Below, piece by piece: positions 1 through 12,173 of a DNA stretch of 64,000 nucleotides. The stretch spans positions 682,001 through 746,000 of the forward strand of contig CP025321.1 in assembly GCA_004014935.1 (NCBI GenBank), in the 5' to 3' direction. The DNA comes from Saccharomycopsis malanga. Its lineage: Eukaryota; Ascomycota; Saccharomycetes; Ascoideales; Saccharomycopsidaceae. The notes below the pieces were generated by a model. That model saw only the letters and a program-made list of their open reading frames with translations. It was not told the DNA's origin and made no database searches. Each line of letters starts with the position of its first letter. Position 1 is the first letter of the stretch. A program made the translations under genes and the position numbers.

Positions 1-2155
1 AAAACTTCATGACACTCTTCTGTTTCTTAGCAAATTGGCGTCTTTTCTCCTTCACAGTAGGGGTTTTGTTGATAATATCCAAATTAGCCTTAATCGCATT
101 CATCAAAGCCTGCTGTTTCTGGACAATCTTTGAGATCCGAGATTCATAAGGCTCAAATTTTTCAAGCTCTTTTGGAAAAACCACAGATTTGATTTTATCT
201 TCTGGTAAAGCCTTATTCATGACGAGAATGTCTGAAATATCGTCATTATGAATTTGGTCTTTGTAATCATTGAAAATAAGTGCAATCTCTTTTTTCAAAT
301 GGTTTAAAGAGTTCAAGTTTGCATCCAAATCAAGCACTAATTTCTTAGCATCTTCAGCAGAAGAATCATCCAAATCCAATAAGGAACTTTGGGTAGAGAA
401 ATCTGATAACTGCTGGTTGTTGATACTGTTGAGAAAGTAATCTTTCAATTCTTTTTTAGAAGCAGATCCGTTTCTCAATTGTTTGTACAACTGTTGGATC
501 TTGGCAAAATTATCTGCCATTTGACGGTCAGAGGCCTCCGTGTCTACCAAGTTCTTTTTTACCTTAATAAGTGCGTTTTTGAACTCCATAGAAGCCAAGG
601 AAGGGTCTTGTTGAGTCCATGAAGCACCATATCTCAATTTTCTTTCATTGTAACGATCTTCATCAGATTTTAGTAATGCTTCACAGCGACCAATGTCGTC
701 TAACACGCTTGTTCTAGCATCAAACAAAGTGACAAATGTTAATTCTGGCTGCTCACTTATATGTTTCATCAAAGGTTTGAGTTTATGTTTATAAAACTCT
801 TTATAATCCATCTCAATATCAGAATGGCTGCTATTAGGGTCACTGAGTAATGCCTTTAGCTCCTGTACTGTTTTTGGCAAGCCCAAATAATCATAAAAAG
901 ATGCCAAAGACTCATTAGACACATCTATACTTTCTTCTACAGCTCTCAATCTTTTAGCTTTTTCTTCTGAGTACACGGAACTGTATTCGTGAACCTTCAA
1001 AGGTACAATGTTTTTAAACAAATCCTTTGTCAATTTGAACTTGGGATCATGGAGCTGTGCCTCTAGTTTGTTAGGCTTGACGGCATCCATAGCTTTGATG
1101 GTTGGCAAATTGAATTTTTGAGGAACAGAATCATGATAGATGTAATCATTATCTCTTTCTAACGAGCTCAATTCTTTCTTCAACTTGTCAATCCATTCTT
1201 TCACATTGTCTTGTTTGATCAGTTCAACGAAATTCTGCTTCAAGTCATTGTCGGATGAAAATGCTCCCAAGGGGGTACTCTTACAATCATTCAAGGAGTC
1301 CAATGCGCTTTTGATATAAGCAATTGCATCGCCAAACTTTGAGTTTTTCAGAGATAAGAGAGACTGAAAGTAACTGGCCAAAGCTTGGAAATAATGTTTC
1401 TTTGCATTGACAATATTAAGCCAATTAGAGTAGGAACTATACCAAATTTCATCTTTCACAAGAGAAGATATCAACTCATAAGCCGAGCCATAAAAGTTAC
1501 TAGTAGATTGTAACAATTTGGCAAGCAATGAATAGTTTTCGTTGTCAGGTTTATTTATGATTAAATTCAAGGTAAACACTTCCTGAGCTTGAGCAAGAGC
1601 TAATTTTCCTAAAAACTTGACAGTAGTTTGGTTCAAATCATTGCTTGGGGCATGTAGGAAGTTTTCCGAGACGAATTGATACACGCCAGCTGCATTTTGG
1701 TAATTTGCCAAAGCGTTTTTGAAACTTTGGATATCATCTTCCACATCATCATTATTATGATTGTTATATTGACTGTTTGCCACCACAGTTAGCAACGCAC
1801 CTAGGTTAAATAGAATAGATGCCTTTTCAAAGGCAATTGAATGCTGTGAAATCTTTGTAGACTTATTGAAAGAATCATACCATGTGAATAATACATTCAC
1901 TCCACCAGCTTCTTTGCTTGGAATCCGCATATCAAGCAACTCCAACTGAGAATAATACTTGAAATAGAAACTCAAACCAACATTGTCATGATTGCACCCT
2001 ACAACCTCAGTTCTAAGTTTGTTGAATTCCGCAGTCTCCTCGGTAAAATCGTTCCAGTTGCCATAATGACTAGCAATATATTGTCTCAAAGGAGTCGACC
2101 AATCTATAGCCTCCGTGCCCTTCAAAGGGACTGTTAACATTGGTAATTTCTTCAT
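1..2155 (-). CDS. BRO1: BRO1-domain protein (Bro1), 3' part beyond window
   Basis: The reading frame is open from the ATG at 2155 to the window edge, giving 718 codons without a stop; the C-terminus lies outside. The N-terminal half has the Bro1-domain hallmarks KYYSQLELLDMRIP, FTWYDSF and HSIAFEKASILFNLG. A long helical stretch follows that fits the V (ALIX-like) domain. Bro1 family proteins bind the ESCRT-III subunit Snf7 on endosomes, and Bro1 recruits the deubiquitinase Doa4 during multivesicular-body sorting. The paralogue Rim20 (PalA) has the same architecture and acts in pH signalling. I prefer Bro1 from the N-terminal resemblance, but the missing C-terminus leaves some doubt. A second in-frame ATG lies five codons downstream; I chose the first. 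Confidence 0.75.
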   Translation of the reverse strand, partial: MKKLPMLTVPLKGTEAIDWSTPLRQYIASHYGNWNDFTEETAEFNKLRTEVVGCNHDNVGLSFYFKYYSQLELLDMRIPSKEAGGVNVLFTWYDSFNKSTKISQHSIAFEKASILFNLGALLTVVANSQYNNHNNDDVEDDIQSFKNALANYQNAAGVYQFVSENFLHAPSNDLNQTTVKFLGKLALAQAQEVFTLNLIINKPDNENYSLLAKLLQSTSNFYGSAYELISSLVKDEIWYSSYSNWLNIVNAKKHYFQALASYFQSLLSLKNSKFGDAIAYIKSALDSLNDCKSTPLGAFSSDNDLKQNFVELIKQDNVKEWIDKLKKELSSLERDNDYIYHDSVPQKFNLPTIKAMDAVKPNKLEAQLHDPKFKLTKDLFKNIVPLKVHEYSSVYSEEKAKRLRAVEESIDVSNESLASFYDYLGLPKTVQELKALLSDPNSSHSDIEMDYKEFYKHKLKPLMKHISEQPELTFVTLFDARTSVLDDIGRCEALLKSDEDRYNERKLRYGASWTQQDPSLASMEFKNALIKVKKNLVDTEASDRQMADNFAKIQQLYKQLRNGSASKKELKDYFLNSINNQQLSDFSTQSSLLDLDDSSAEDAKKLVLDLDANLNSLNHLKKEIALIFNDYKDQIHNDDISDILVMNKALPEDKIKSVVFPKELEKFEPYESRISKIVQKQQALMNAIKANLDIINKTPTVKEKRRQFAKKQKSVMKF

Positions 2156-3320
2156 CGTAACTATATGCACACCCTGTTTTCCTGGTTTGTATAGCTCTTT
2201 AGTTTTATTCTTTAATAGTTCATATGGGCTATCGCATCTTGCCAGATTTCCCCTTTAGGATTTGCCATCGTCGGCACGGGCAACCGTACGTCATATTAGA
2301 CTATAATGGGCTGTTCTACTGATAATATCTAAGCAAAAGAATTCAAAAGTTGTTGAGAATTGAGATTTGTATTAACTATATAGTCAAAATCAGTGTATTG
2401 CTATTAAGGCCAATTGGTTAGAGGCATTTTATTATCATACAGTATCATGACAGGCTTATTCAACATAATGAAACGCCAGCCCTTGGTATTATTGACAATT
2501 CCTTGCTCTAGTTTAAATCTTGTATTTCATATCGAGTTCTAAGGATTGATTTATTCAACACTCCTTTTGAAAATGTAAAAATTAAGACTTAGTTTAGCGG
2601 TTAGTATATCCAATATGAGTAGTAAATGTCAGAATTCAGAATATAGATGATGAAAAATGTAATTAATTATACTAAAGAAGAAAAAATAATAATAATCAGA
2701 GACAGTAAGAGTAATCAACTATGACAGCTTGTTGAGATCAATAAAAAAACGTAAAAATCATATAGAATACAAAAATTGATTTCTCATGAACAATAATCAA
2801 AAGTATTTGACTTCCAGAAAAACTATGTTATTGTATAGGTAAATTACCTCCTGTAACTATAATCTCTCTTCTAATATGTACTTGAGGAAATTATAAGATG
2901 TACCAGTGAAATATTCAAATTGGCGAAAACAACCAGCTCTATTTCACTCAACAAAAACGTTAAAACAACACCATTCATACTAAATATATGCAATATAATT
3001 TACAACGCTCTACATAAGCATAGTATCATACCTATTGATATAAATATTATATTGTATTGTATAAGCAAAGCTGTTTTTCCAGCACTTTGAAAATTACTAC
3101 TAAATCTACCAATGGCTACAAGAAGACGTCATAAGACTAACATCTCCAGACAATTGTCTTGAACAGCGTCTTTTGACAATTAACGCCCAAATGCTGATAT
3201 ATGAACTGCGTAGCAATGCTGTTTTATTATGAGGGAATAGTATGTGAAATATAAATAACAAGAGTGCACTATGAATAATAATTTGTCGAAAAGAAAAGAC
3301 TTGCAAAGTAAAAACCAAAC
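2156..3320. other. Intergenic region, BRO1 upstream / QCR8 downstream
   Basis: About 1.16 kb, strongly AT-rich. The part next to BRO1 (2230-2310) is more GC-rich and holds TCGGCACGGG and CAACCGTACGTCA, probably the BRO1 promoter. The rest has no coding ORF, RNA gene or repeat that I can recognise. Confidence 0.6.
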
Positions 3321-3605
3321 TTAGACGTTGACTCTTTCCAATTCTTCTCTACCAGCCTTGGTGTACAAGTATTCGTTGTAGTCTCTGGCATTGGTCCACC
3401 AGAACCAGATGATGGAGCCTGGAATCAACACATACAATGCTTGGTTCTTGACTCTTCTGAAAGTGTTGAAAACAGCGTTGTGTGCAACACCCTTCAATGG
3501 CTTTTGAGCAAATGGGGAAACACTATAAGTGGTGATACCCTTTTGCTTTGGGGATCCCATGCTTCCCCACCATCCCATGTAAGCTTTTCCTCCGTGGCCA
3601 CCCAT
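3321..3605 (-). CDS. QCR8: Cytochrome bc1 complex subunit 8 (Qcr8)
   Basis: 94 residues, the usual length for Qcr8. The sequence follows the yeast protein closely: AYMGWWGSMGSPKQKGIT at the N-terminus, SPFAQKPLKG and HNAVFNTFRR in the middle, and the diagnostic C-terminal end KAGREELERVNV. A single membrane-spanning segment (about residues 56-72, LYVLIPGSIIWFWW) anchors it in the inner mitochondrial membrane. There it packs against cytochrome b in respiratory complex III and contributes to the quinone site. There is no cleavable presequence, as in other yeasts. The start ATG at 3605 is unambiguous and no intron is visible. Confidence 0.96.
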   Translation of the reverse strand: MGGHGGKAYMGWWGSMGSPKQKGITTYSVSPFAQKPLKGVAHNAVFNTFRRVKNQALYVLIPGSIIWFWWTNARDYNEYLYTKAGREELERVNV

Positions 3606-4539
3606 GTTGACTTGTGATGTGTTATAATGTCTGTAGATTTGATGTTTGACAACAAATTCGTGTTGCTATACGATATGTTGTTGTAGACCTTTTCTCTTTT
3701 CGCATTTTTTTCAGCTGCCCCATTACTATTTGATAATTCCCACGCCGTTATTGGCTGTCGCATGGTTGGGAGCGCTTGCTGAAGACCCCCGAAACAACCA
3801 TCGACACCCGGTGTCATCAATAGTTTTAATGCCAATATATAACTACTATTTGGTGAGATTCAAGTGTCAATGATTACAGAGAAGAAAATGTAGGTAGTTG
3901 TAGTTAGAGGGAAGTTGTTTAGCTTGGAAAACTATAAAAAGATTTTAGAATGGATGGATGGTTAACTACAGCCAAGTTGTTAGGGTTTAAGGTATTGAAA
4001 GTTATCAGGATTAATAAATTGTAGGCCTTATAAAACCAAAATTGTATATTGGCGCCGAATAGCTAACTGATAGTTGCTCGTCAACAATTGTTATCAGCCA
4101 GTATACCGGGTGAAAAAAAATACAAGAAATTTTATCTTTGAATTATATCAGAAAACAGAATGTGTAAACAGTGTAGCTTCTAGATCAAAATTTTTCTTTT
4201 ATTATGTTTTGTATAAAACTGTCTTTTTCTCACAAGGAAAAGTCTTTTCATTCTTTTCGCTACAAAAATTTGAAACATGATAATATGGGGCTTTAAGAGT
4301 CATATACTTTACAGTAATTTGAATAAAGAAATTTTTATGAGTGTATTTAATTCCAAATAGCTGTCGAACCGAAGACCTGAAAGCTACACTAAAATTCTTG
4401 ACATGAAATAAAGCTCTGCAACCTCTTTACAAACATCTTCTAAAAAACATAAATTTTTGCTTCAATTTTAATTTAGGCTTTCAACAAACCTCTTTCAATA
4501 CAATTGACATATCCTTATATAAATAACTAAAACTTGCTT

Positions 4540-5735
4540 TATAATTCTTGGAGAAAAAACAGCCAAAGTTCATCACCAATTTACAGTCAATATACTACTT
4601 CCATAAGAATGTTACGAAGCAAATCAGAAACAAGGGCGGCAAAAAAAAAACAGAAAAAGTAAACTTAAGTGAAAGTAACATCGAAACATTTTCAAGTTCA
4701 AGTTGAATAGGGATGAAGGTTTTTATAAAACGGATTCCCTCGAACAAAGATATAAAGCTTATTTACAAGCCCATTACCATTTACCAAACCCCACAAGATA
4801 TTCAATGTATACAGGAAGTTAAAATATGCTTGTTTGGCAATATATAATGATTATTATACAGTATAAGTTCCTCTGAGAACGTATAATAAACCATACCTTT
4901 TTTAGCTCTTGAGATATACGTTTCTTTGGACAAAAAGCTCATTCAAACGCTGGAAGAAACACAAGTAGAAACTAAAAGAAATTAAAAACTGTTGGGTTTG
5001 AAGAGAGTAAAAATATACCTTTTGTATGGTTTGATTTGCTGTAAAAGCTGTAGAATATGATTTAAAAGAATCAAATTTTTGGGAAAGTTGGCCATTTTCC
5101 ATTATATCAAATAATTATTCGAAAATCTGATTTATTTTATCATACATAATGCCATAATATAGCAAAAAAATTAAAATGTTGATATATGTTTTGCCAGATC
5201 AAAAAAAAACCTTTTACCACTGATTTAACTCAATAAAACCTTTGACAATTACTCCAAAACGTCAAGAGCGTGAATCGAGTACCAAAACATAAAGTGAGGA
5301 ACGCCACACTTGTTTTGCGTGGCGCATGGTGGCTCAACCAACTTGGCCACTTGACAATAGTAAGGCATATAATAATTATATCATATATTTAAAGCCCAGT
5401 ACATATCAGTTTGGTATATACGCGCTATGTCTAAGGGGACATGGTAAATCCCAGTGAGGAAAACCTAATTATGTCCTGTTGACCATAATCTTCTCGCCAA
5501 CTGGTAGAAAGTAAGCACTAAACTCTGGTCTAGGCCGTGTTTCAAACAGTTGCACTTGCCTGTTCAACATCGTGAAATGCAGTGAGTAAAGTGTTCGTGT
5601 CAGAAATCTAGCCTTTCAGCCTGTTAGCACTTTTCTGATTTTGGAGAGTACTAGCCGTTGAACTATTTTGACTGGCCTTTTTCTCTTCTCCGAGAGCACT
5701 GGCCACTGAGCCATCCGGGCCAGCGGTCTACAAAG
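4540..5735 (-). repeat. Dispersed repeat, copy A (inverted relative to copy B)
   Basis: Read on the minus strand, this segment aligns by eye with copy B at 39926-41400 over almost its whole length. Shared blocks include CAGATTTTCGAATAATTATT, TTGGTGATGAACTTTG, ATAATCATTATATATTG, AGACATAGCGCGTATATAC and GTGACGTTCC-like sequence. Its outer end (5703-5713, CCACTGAGCCA) is the complement of the tRNA A-box-like TGGCTCAGTGG. No B-box is evident here, and the inner terminal repeat seen in copy B is not obvious. No protein is encoded. Boundaries are approximate, especially at the 4540 side, where similarity to copy B stops near AAGAATTATAA. Confidence 0.75.
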
Positions 5736-5811
5736 TCTTTTGAAAACCCTACAAGGTACAATATAACCATGATTAATATATTAATACATATGCGTACAAC
5801 ACATAACTACT

Positions 5812-7242
<1,431 letters not shown>

Positions 7243-7327
7243 TTATATCGTCGTCTATTCTGTTGTTTATTATTGACAATTTTCACATCTCTATACTGAC
7301 GGCTTTCCTAAAAAAACATTTTCAGGG

Positions 7328-7334
7328 TTACCCG
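7328..7334 (+). promoter_or_regulatory. TTACCCG (Reb1-type) motif in RVB1 promoter
   Basis: An exact TTACCCG lies about 145 bp upstream of the RVB1 ATG. The same 7-mer recurs in the promoters of U5, U2 and TIF4631 in this window. Reb1 of Saccharomyces binds TTACCCG; that the same factor acts here is inference. Confidence 0.45.
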
Positions 7335-7625
7335 GCTGATTTATAGAGGGCTGCCCTCTATATGTACTTATTATGGAAGATGTAAGGACATTATTAGGCC
7401 TGGTCCAGTTGCAATTTACCTAGCTGAAAGTTGGGTAAATTGAAGTAAAAGATAAAGATTGTAATAATTTTGCTCGTAGGTTTTTGGGGTTAGATGATTG
7501 GTAGAAATAGGCTGTGTCTTTGTCATATCTTATTCGTCGTCTACTTTGATTTGTTTCAGTTCTGGCTTTTGTTGATCCAGCTAGCTTATTAGTTTTGATT
7601 ATTCTATTTTCATTTACTGATTTTT

Positions 7626-7658
7626 AATTGTTTTTCAATTGTTTTTCAATTGTTTTTC
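7626..7658 (+). repeat. Three tandem 11-bp AATTGTTTTTC units
   Basis: AATTGTTTTTC is repeated three times without error, with partial units on both sides (TTTTTAATT before, AATTAC after). It puts T5 tracts exactly 11 bp apart, about one helical turn, between the ECM31 stop and the RVB1 promoter. Phased A/T tracts of this kind are known to bend DNA and disfavour nucleosomes. Confidence 0.85.
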
Positions 7659-7859
7659 AATTACTTTTCTATTGCGCTACAATTTTTTGAACTGCTTTCA
7701 AGTGCAGAGTTCTAAGCAAGTATTTTATTCTGATTGTTTGTAAAAATACCGCATCAAACATGAATGATTAAAGGTATTATAAACTTACCAATATTTTAGT
7801 GCGACAGTTTATTTCTACATCCGTGAAAAATGCACAATTATCGATTTCTATAGACATGA

Positions 7860-8885
7860 TTAATACTTTTTCACCATCTCCTGGACAGCAGCTTCGAAAT
7901 CTTGATACAACTCTTTTTTCATTTTGTAAGTATGTTCTGGAGCTGGGAAAGAACCTTGTTTAACCTCGCTATCATAGCTATTGATTGCCGACACAGCGGA
8001 GTGGTAAAAGTTTTCGTATTGTTTGACAAACTTTGCTGCTTTACTACCAGCAACCATTCCAAGCAAATCTGCTTGAACTAGTATTTGACCACTGCAGAAT
8101 TTACCGGCTCCTATTCCAATGGTGGGTATAGACAAGTTGTCGGTTATGATTTTAGCCAATGCCTGGGGCACGCATTCAATGACCAACATTTTCACTTTAC
8201 CTTTATTTTGCAAGTCCAAACAGACCTGAAAGAGATCCAAACAGTCGTCTAATGTCTGGTTTCCTTGAACTCTGTAGCCACCGAGGAAGTTATGACGCTG
8301 GGGCGTGAGCCCTACATGACCCACTACAGTGATGCCAACATCATGTAGTTTTTTGAACCGTTCTACAAACTCTGAACCACCTTCAATCTTCACAGCTTGA
8401 ATGTTCTCACATTGAGACATAAGTTTTACCGAGGATTCAATTGCTTTTTCTGTCGACGATTCAAAGGTTCCAAACGGTAGATCTGCTACAAGAAACTTAT
8501 GCTGTACCGCCCGCGACACTGCCTGTGATATGTAGACAAACTCATCAAAACGTAACTGGTTTGTGGAGGGGTATCCTAGCTGTACCATTGCAAGGGAATC
8601 ACCAATAAGAACCATGTCTGCGTTAGAATCATTGGCAAACTTGCCTGTAAGGTAATCATGGGCAGTTATAGCCGTGATAGGCTTTTTCTCAAGATACAGC
8701 TGCTGGATGTCGCGAATCGTGATTTTGCGTGCTGACTGTTGAGACAATGTTGACGGCGATGGATAAGGCTGATTATATGCTGTTGTTGAGGTAGAAAACC
8801 TCAAACTGGGTATTGTGGGGCAGCACTTTTGTATGAGGACTCGAGCGCACTTAACCCCGAAGGTCGTTTTTGTTGATCCCAACAT
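7860..8885 (-). CDS. ECM31: Ketopantoate hydroxymethyltransferase (Ecm31/PanB)
   Basis: 341 residues. The first ~50 are Ser/Thr/Arg-rich and look like a mitochondrial presequence; the PanB barrel begins at KITIRDIQQLY. Family motifs present are ITAITAHDYLTGKFA, MVLIGDSLAMVQLGY (metal-binding Asp), GHVGLTPQ, KIEGG and IPTIGIGAG. The enzyme adds a hydroxymethyl group from methylene-tetrahydrofolate to 2-oxoisovalerate, the first committed step of pantothenate and so CoA synthesis. It starts at an ATG with no competing upstream start. A PPCDC-family gene, which belongs to the later part of the CoA pathway, lies two genes away; this is probably coincidence, since yeast pathways are rarely clustered. 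Confidence 0.96.
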   Translation of the reverse strand: MLGSTKTTFGVKCARVLIQKCCPTIPSLRFSTSTTAYNQPYPSPSTLSQQSARKITIRDIQQLYLEKKPITAITAHDYLTGKFANDSNADMVLIGDSLAMVQLGYPSTNQLRFDEFVYISQAVSRAVQHKFLVADLPFGTFESSTEKAIESSVKLMSQCENIQAVKIEGGSEFVERFKKLHDVGITVVGHVGLTPQRHNFLGGYRVQGNQTLDDCLDLFQVCLDLQNKGKVKMLVIECVPQALAKIITDNLSIPTIGIGAGKFCSGQILVQADLLGMVAGSKAAKFVKQYENFYHSAVSAINSYDSEVKQGSFPAPEHTYKMKKELYQDFEAAVQEMVKKY

Positions 8886-9472
8886 TGTTCTGAACCATAG
8901 AGCTATATTGCTTCAATAATTATATTGGCAGCCTCTAACCAATATTACAATTTTTACCACAATGGCTACTTTTGGCTAGCTAAGACAGTTTAGGTGACTC
9001 TCGCTCGGTCTCATCGTATAGTGAAATATTTTCTATGCAGATCACGGCATCGTAAGTCAACGCCTTCGGGGGTGGGTTTAGTAAGTGGGGGTGTAAACCA
9101 ATTTTCAAATTCGATGTTTGGATGCGAATCGGGGAATATTTTGGTTCCGAAATCCCGTTATAAAAGGTTAATATCAATTTCCATACCGTGATTTATTGAC
9201 AAAAGGCATAGTATTTGTTGATTATTAGCAGTAATATAAGTAGAAAAGACATTGTAGTTTTGTAAGCGACTTTTTTGTATGTTTGTTTAGATATCTAAAT
9301 TGATGAAGATATTGACATGTTGTCCGAAAATTCAAACCCAATATATATATAAAGTTAAGTCTCGACCGTTGAGGGCGCCGAAAAAAGAAATGGCACCAAA
9401 ATCTCAGAGTGAAATTTACAATATTTCTTTCCAAACGTCTTTCGTCTTAAACAGTGAGGCAGCAAATTCGCA
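8886..9472. promoter_or_regulatory. Divergent promoter region, ECM31 / MGL2-like gene
   Basis: Shared 587-bp upstream region of two divergent genes. It contains a TATATATATAAAG run near 9340, about 130 bp before the hydrolase ATG, which is a plausible TATA element. The two short opposite-strand ORFs in 8980-9191 overlap each other and do not look like genes. Confidence 0.5.
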
Positions 9473-10867
9473 ATGTCGTTCTCTTTATTTGGTGTTACTG
9501 GCTGGGGTATCAGAGGTACTGTTACTGCCCATCATGCTGAGAAAACAGTTGGCTTTACAACTAAAACTGGTGACAATGTCAGTTTTTATGATTTGATAGA
9601 ATCTACTGGGGATTTTAAAGATAAAGCCAACTTTTATTTACATCCTTCTGCTTTCAATGGTGCGCTTCAAACAATGTTTCTTAACAGTAAAATCAACCGT
9701 CCAGTGCTCAAAAAAGTGCATTATGGAAGAAGACTCTTCAATTTCAAGGACGGTGGTATTGCTTCGTTAGATTATGTATTAGCTACTCCAAACTCACCAG
9801 CAGAGGTGGAGCAATTCCAAAAGTTGACAGAAGAAAATTTGAAACTTTACGTTAATTGGCCACGTCAAAATAAAGGCACTAGATTTTTGTCCAACTCCGA
9901 GATTGTTTTAAGAACAACCCCAGATTTGGAAGACGATTCCAATGTGTTGATCATATTACATGGTTTAGGCGGAGGATCCCATGAACCATTGATTAAAGAT
10001 CTTATCACCTGCGTAACCGGAAATGCTCAAGGAGGTTCTGACGAAGAATCACCTTTTTTCAAAGAAATTATGGTTTTGAATTGTCGTGGATGCTCTAGAA
10101 CTAAAATTACCACCCCTTATTTGTTCTGTGGGTTCTCGACCGGCGACTTGAGAGAAGTTGTCCAAGAAATCAATACCAAATTTCCAAAAAGAAAGATATT
10201 TCTTGCAGGGTACTCCTTTGGCACCGTAACCATTCTCAACTATTTGGCTGAGGAATCCAAGGCCCACACAGGCACTGGAAAAATAAATAACATCCAGTTA
10301 GCAAGCTGTGTGGGTGTACCATGGGATCTTGTAGCTTCTTCACATCATCTTGGATCATCTGTTACTGGTACCAAGGTGTTTGAGCCTGCTCTAATCTCGT
10401 TTTTGACTAGAATTGTGAAAAATAATCGTAAAGAACTTGAAGAGTTGGGCAAATGGACTGATGTTGATTTCAGCGATGAAAAATTGAAAACCATCAAAAA
10501 CATGGCAGACTTTGATGATATGTACACTGCCAAGATGTTTAACTTTAACAGCGGATTTGAGTATTATCGTAAAACATCACCAGTGAACCGCATTTATGAC
10601 ATCAAAGTCCCTACTGTTCTTGTAAACTCAATCGACGATCCTTGTATTGATATTAACTTGCCTACAAGAGAGACAAAAAAGAACCCATATCTCATTCAGG
10701 TGGAAACCGATTTGGGTGGCCATTTGGCATTTATTGATACAAAGAACGAGTCCTGGGTGAATAAGGCAACTTCTAAATTCTTCAAAAAATACATTGAAAC
10801 CGTTGACCAAGATGGAAAGGTTGATAATGTTGGTTACGAGAAGAAACTTAACGTTTTTGGAGCATGA
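9473..10867 (+). CDS. Alpha/beta-hydrolase of the Mgl2/Eht1/Eeb1 family
   Basis: 464 residues with the layout of the yeast Eht1/Eeb1/YMR210W (Mgl2) group: an N-terminal cap of about 150 residues, then LILHGLGGGSHE-type oxyanion loop (ILHGLGGGSHE, 161-171), the NCRGCSRTKITTP block (203-215) typical of this family, and nucleophile elbow GYSFG with Ser248. The triad is completed by Asp388 or Asp389 (SIDDP) and His417 (LGGHLAF). Family members hydrolyse monoacylglycerols or form medium-chain ethyl esters from acyl-CoA. I cannot decide between Mgl2 and Eht1/Eeb1 from sequence alone. It starts at the first ATG after GCAA at 9473; upstream in-frame codons lack an ATG. No signal peptide is evident. 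Confidence 0.85.
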   Translation: MSFSLFGVTGWGIRGTVTAHHAEKTVGFTTKTGDNVSFYDLIESTGDFKDKANFYLHPSAFNGALQTMFLNSKINRPVLKKVHYGRRLFNFKDGGIASLDYVLATPNSPAEVEQFQKLTEENLKLYVNWPRQNKGTRFLSNSEIVLRTTPDLEDDSNVLIILHGLGGGSHEPLIKDLITCVTGNAQGGSDEESPFFKEIMVLNCRGCSRTKITTPYLFCGFSTGDLREVVQEINTKFPKRKIFLAGYSFGTVTILNYLAEESKAHTGTGKINNIQLASCVGVPWDLVASSHHLGSSVTGTKVFEPALISFLTRIVKNNRKELEELGKWTDVDFSDEKLKTIKNMADFDDMYTAKMFNFNSGFEYYRKTSPVNRIYDIKVPTVLVNSIDDPCIDINLPTRETKKNPYLIQVETDLGGHLAFIDTKNESWVNKATSKFFKKYIETVDQDGKVDNVGYEKKLNVFGA

Positions 10868-12173
10868 TAACTATTATCTCAATCATACATTACATATATA
10901 TACTTCATTCGAATAAACATAGATTGCCACATGCGTATAATCGATATTCATTAATAAATTACATACCTTTTAAGTTTATGGTAGATCAGTATTGGATTTT
11001 ACGGACGAAAAGACTGCAATTGGGGCAACAATACCAAATTTTTTAGCTAGTCATTGTTGAAAGCTCATGAAATTGTTATATTTTGCGACAAGCTTTTAAT
11101 AGTATGTTGAGGTCGAGCAGAATAAGAAGTAAAAGATGGACAATGATCAATGATCGAAATCATATAATTTTTAGAGCAATAATCTAAAATAGACTGCACG
11201 CATGTATATTACGAAAAGTGTCTTGTAAATCGAAAGTAGCCTTTTCAATATAATAAGACTTTTCTCAAGACATTATAGCATGATATACGCTCCTGTATAG
11301 AATACTACGAGAAATAATAGGATACATATTGTTTGACACCAGGTCATTTTATGCCATTAGGATGCCATCAAATATCTACCTGGGAGACAATACGATACGG
11401 TTGCCAAGTATTACCCACCTATTGGATCGAAAATCTTTGCCAGATAACACCAAAAACTAATTAGATTACCAATTATAGCCACGTTGTTTCTGGCACGTTT
11501 AAATTACATGACGAGTCTTAATTGGTAGTAACTATAGTTACTCTACAGAATATTTTACGATACAGTGGCAAACCCTTGACCAATGATCTTCCTGCTCAAG
11601 CTTCTTGCCATAGGGTATTCCGGGAAGCCCCGTGATAACGTTTAATTACCAAAATGTAAAGAAATGACTCTAGTTTATAGTTGAGATTACTGCCGATCTA
11701 TCATCTGGTCACTACAACTACCCATGCTCGCGTCACACTGCACCCACGTCCCCCGACATTTCTCCGCGCCACCCTACAGCAACCACAACAACCCGCCCGT
11801 CGACGCACCCTTTGATTGATTATGAGGTCATCATCTGAAAAGAAAAGGCAGGAAATTGGTAGTTTAGAAAATTTTTCTGTATGGGCTCACAACCATAACA
11901 AACCTTACCGGAATTCGTAATAGCAGAGAAAAATAAAGGAAAATTAGAGAGAGATCATCGCATGCCTTAGAAAAACAGAGAAAACCTGAGTTGCCGTCTA
12001 GTTGTTCTTGGTTTATAGTGGTGTTGTCCCTCACGGTGATTAATAATCTGGAATTTTATTTAGCTGGCGTGGTCAGCTGTCTTGGTATTGCAAAAGGGCT
12101 TTCTTAATAGTTGCGTGTGTCATTGATACAGGGCGTTTTCCACAGTGTCTGTTTATAATCTATATTTCATTCA
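10868..12173. other. 1.3 kb intergenic / promoter region upstream of SIS2-like gene
   Basis: AT-rich near the hydrolase stop, then a clearly GC-richer C-tract segment at 11720-11815 (CACCCACGTCCCCCGACA and similar), followed by purine-rich sequence up to the ATG at 12174. The C-rich block looks like an upstream activating region. It has a single TGACTC (Gcn4-type) at about 11665. No coding ORF or RNA is supported. Confidence 0.5.

Noticed and set aside
1-2155. RIM20 instead of BRO1
   Set aside because: Same domain order, but the N-terminal sequence reads more like Bro1. Not fully excluded, since the C-terminus is outside the window.
11800-11850. C/D box snoRNA on the minus strand
   Set aside because: A GATGATGA C-box-like sequence occurs near 11833, but no D box with suitable terminal pairing follows.
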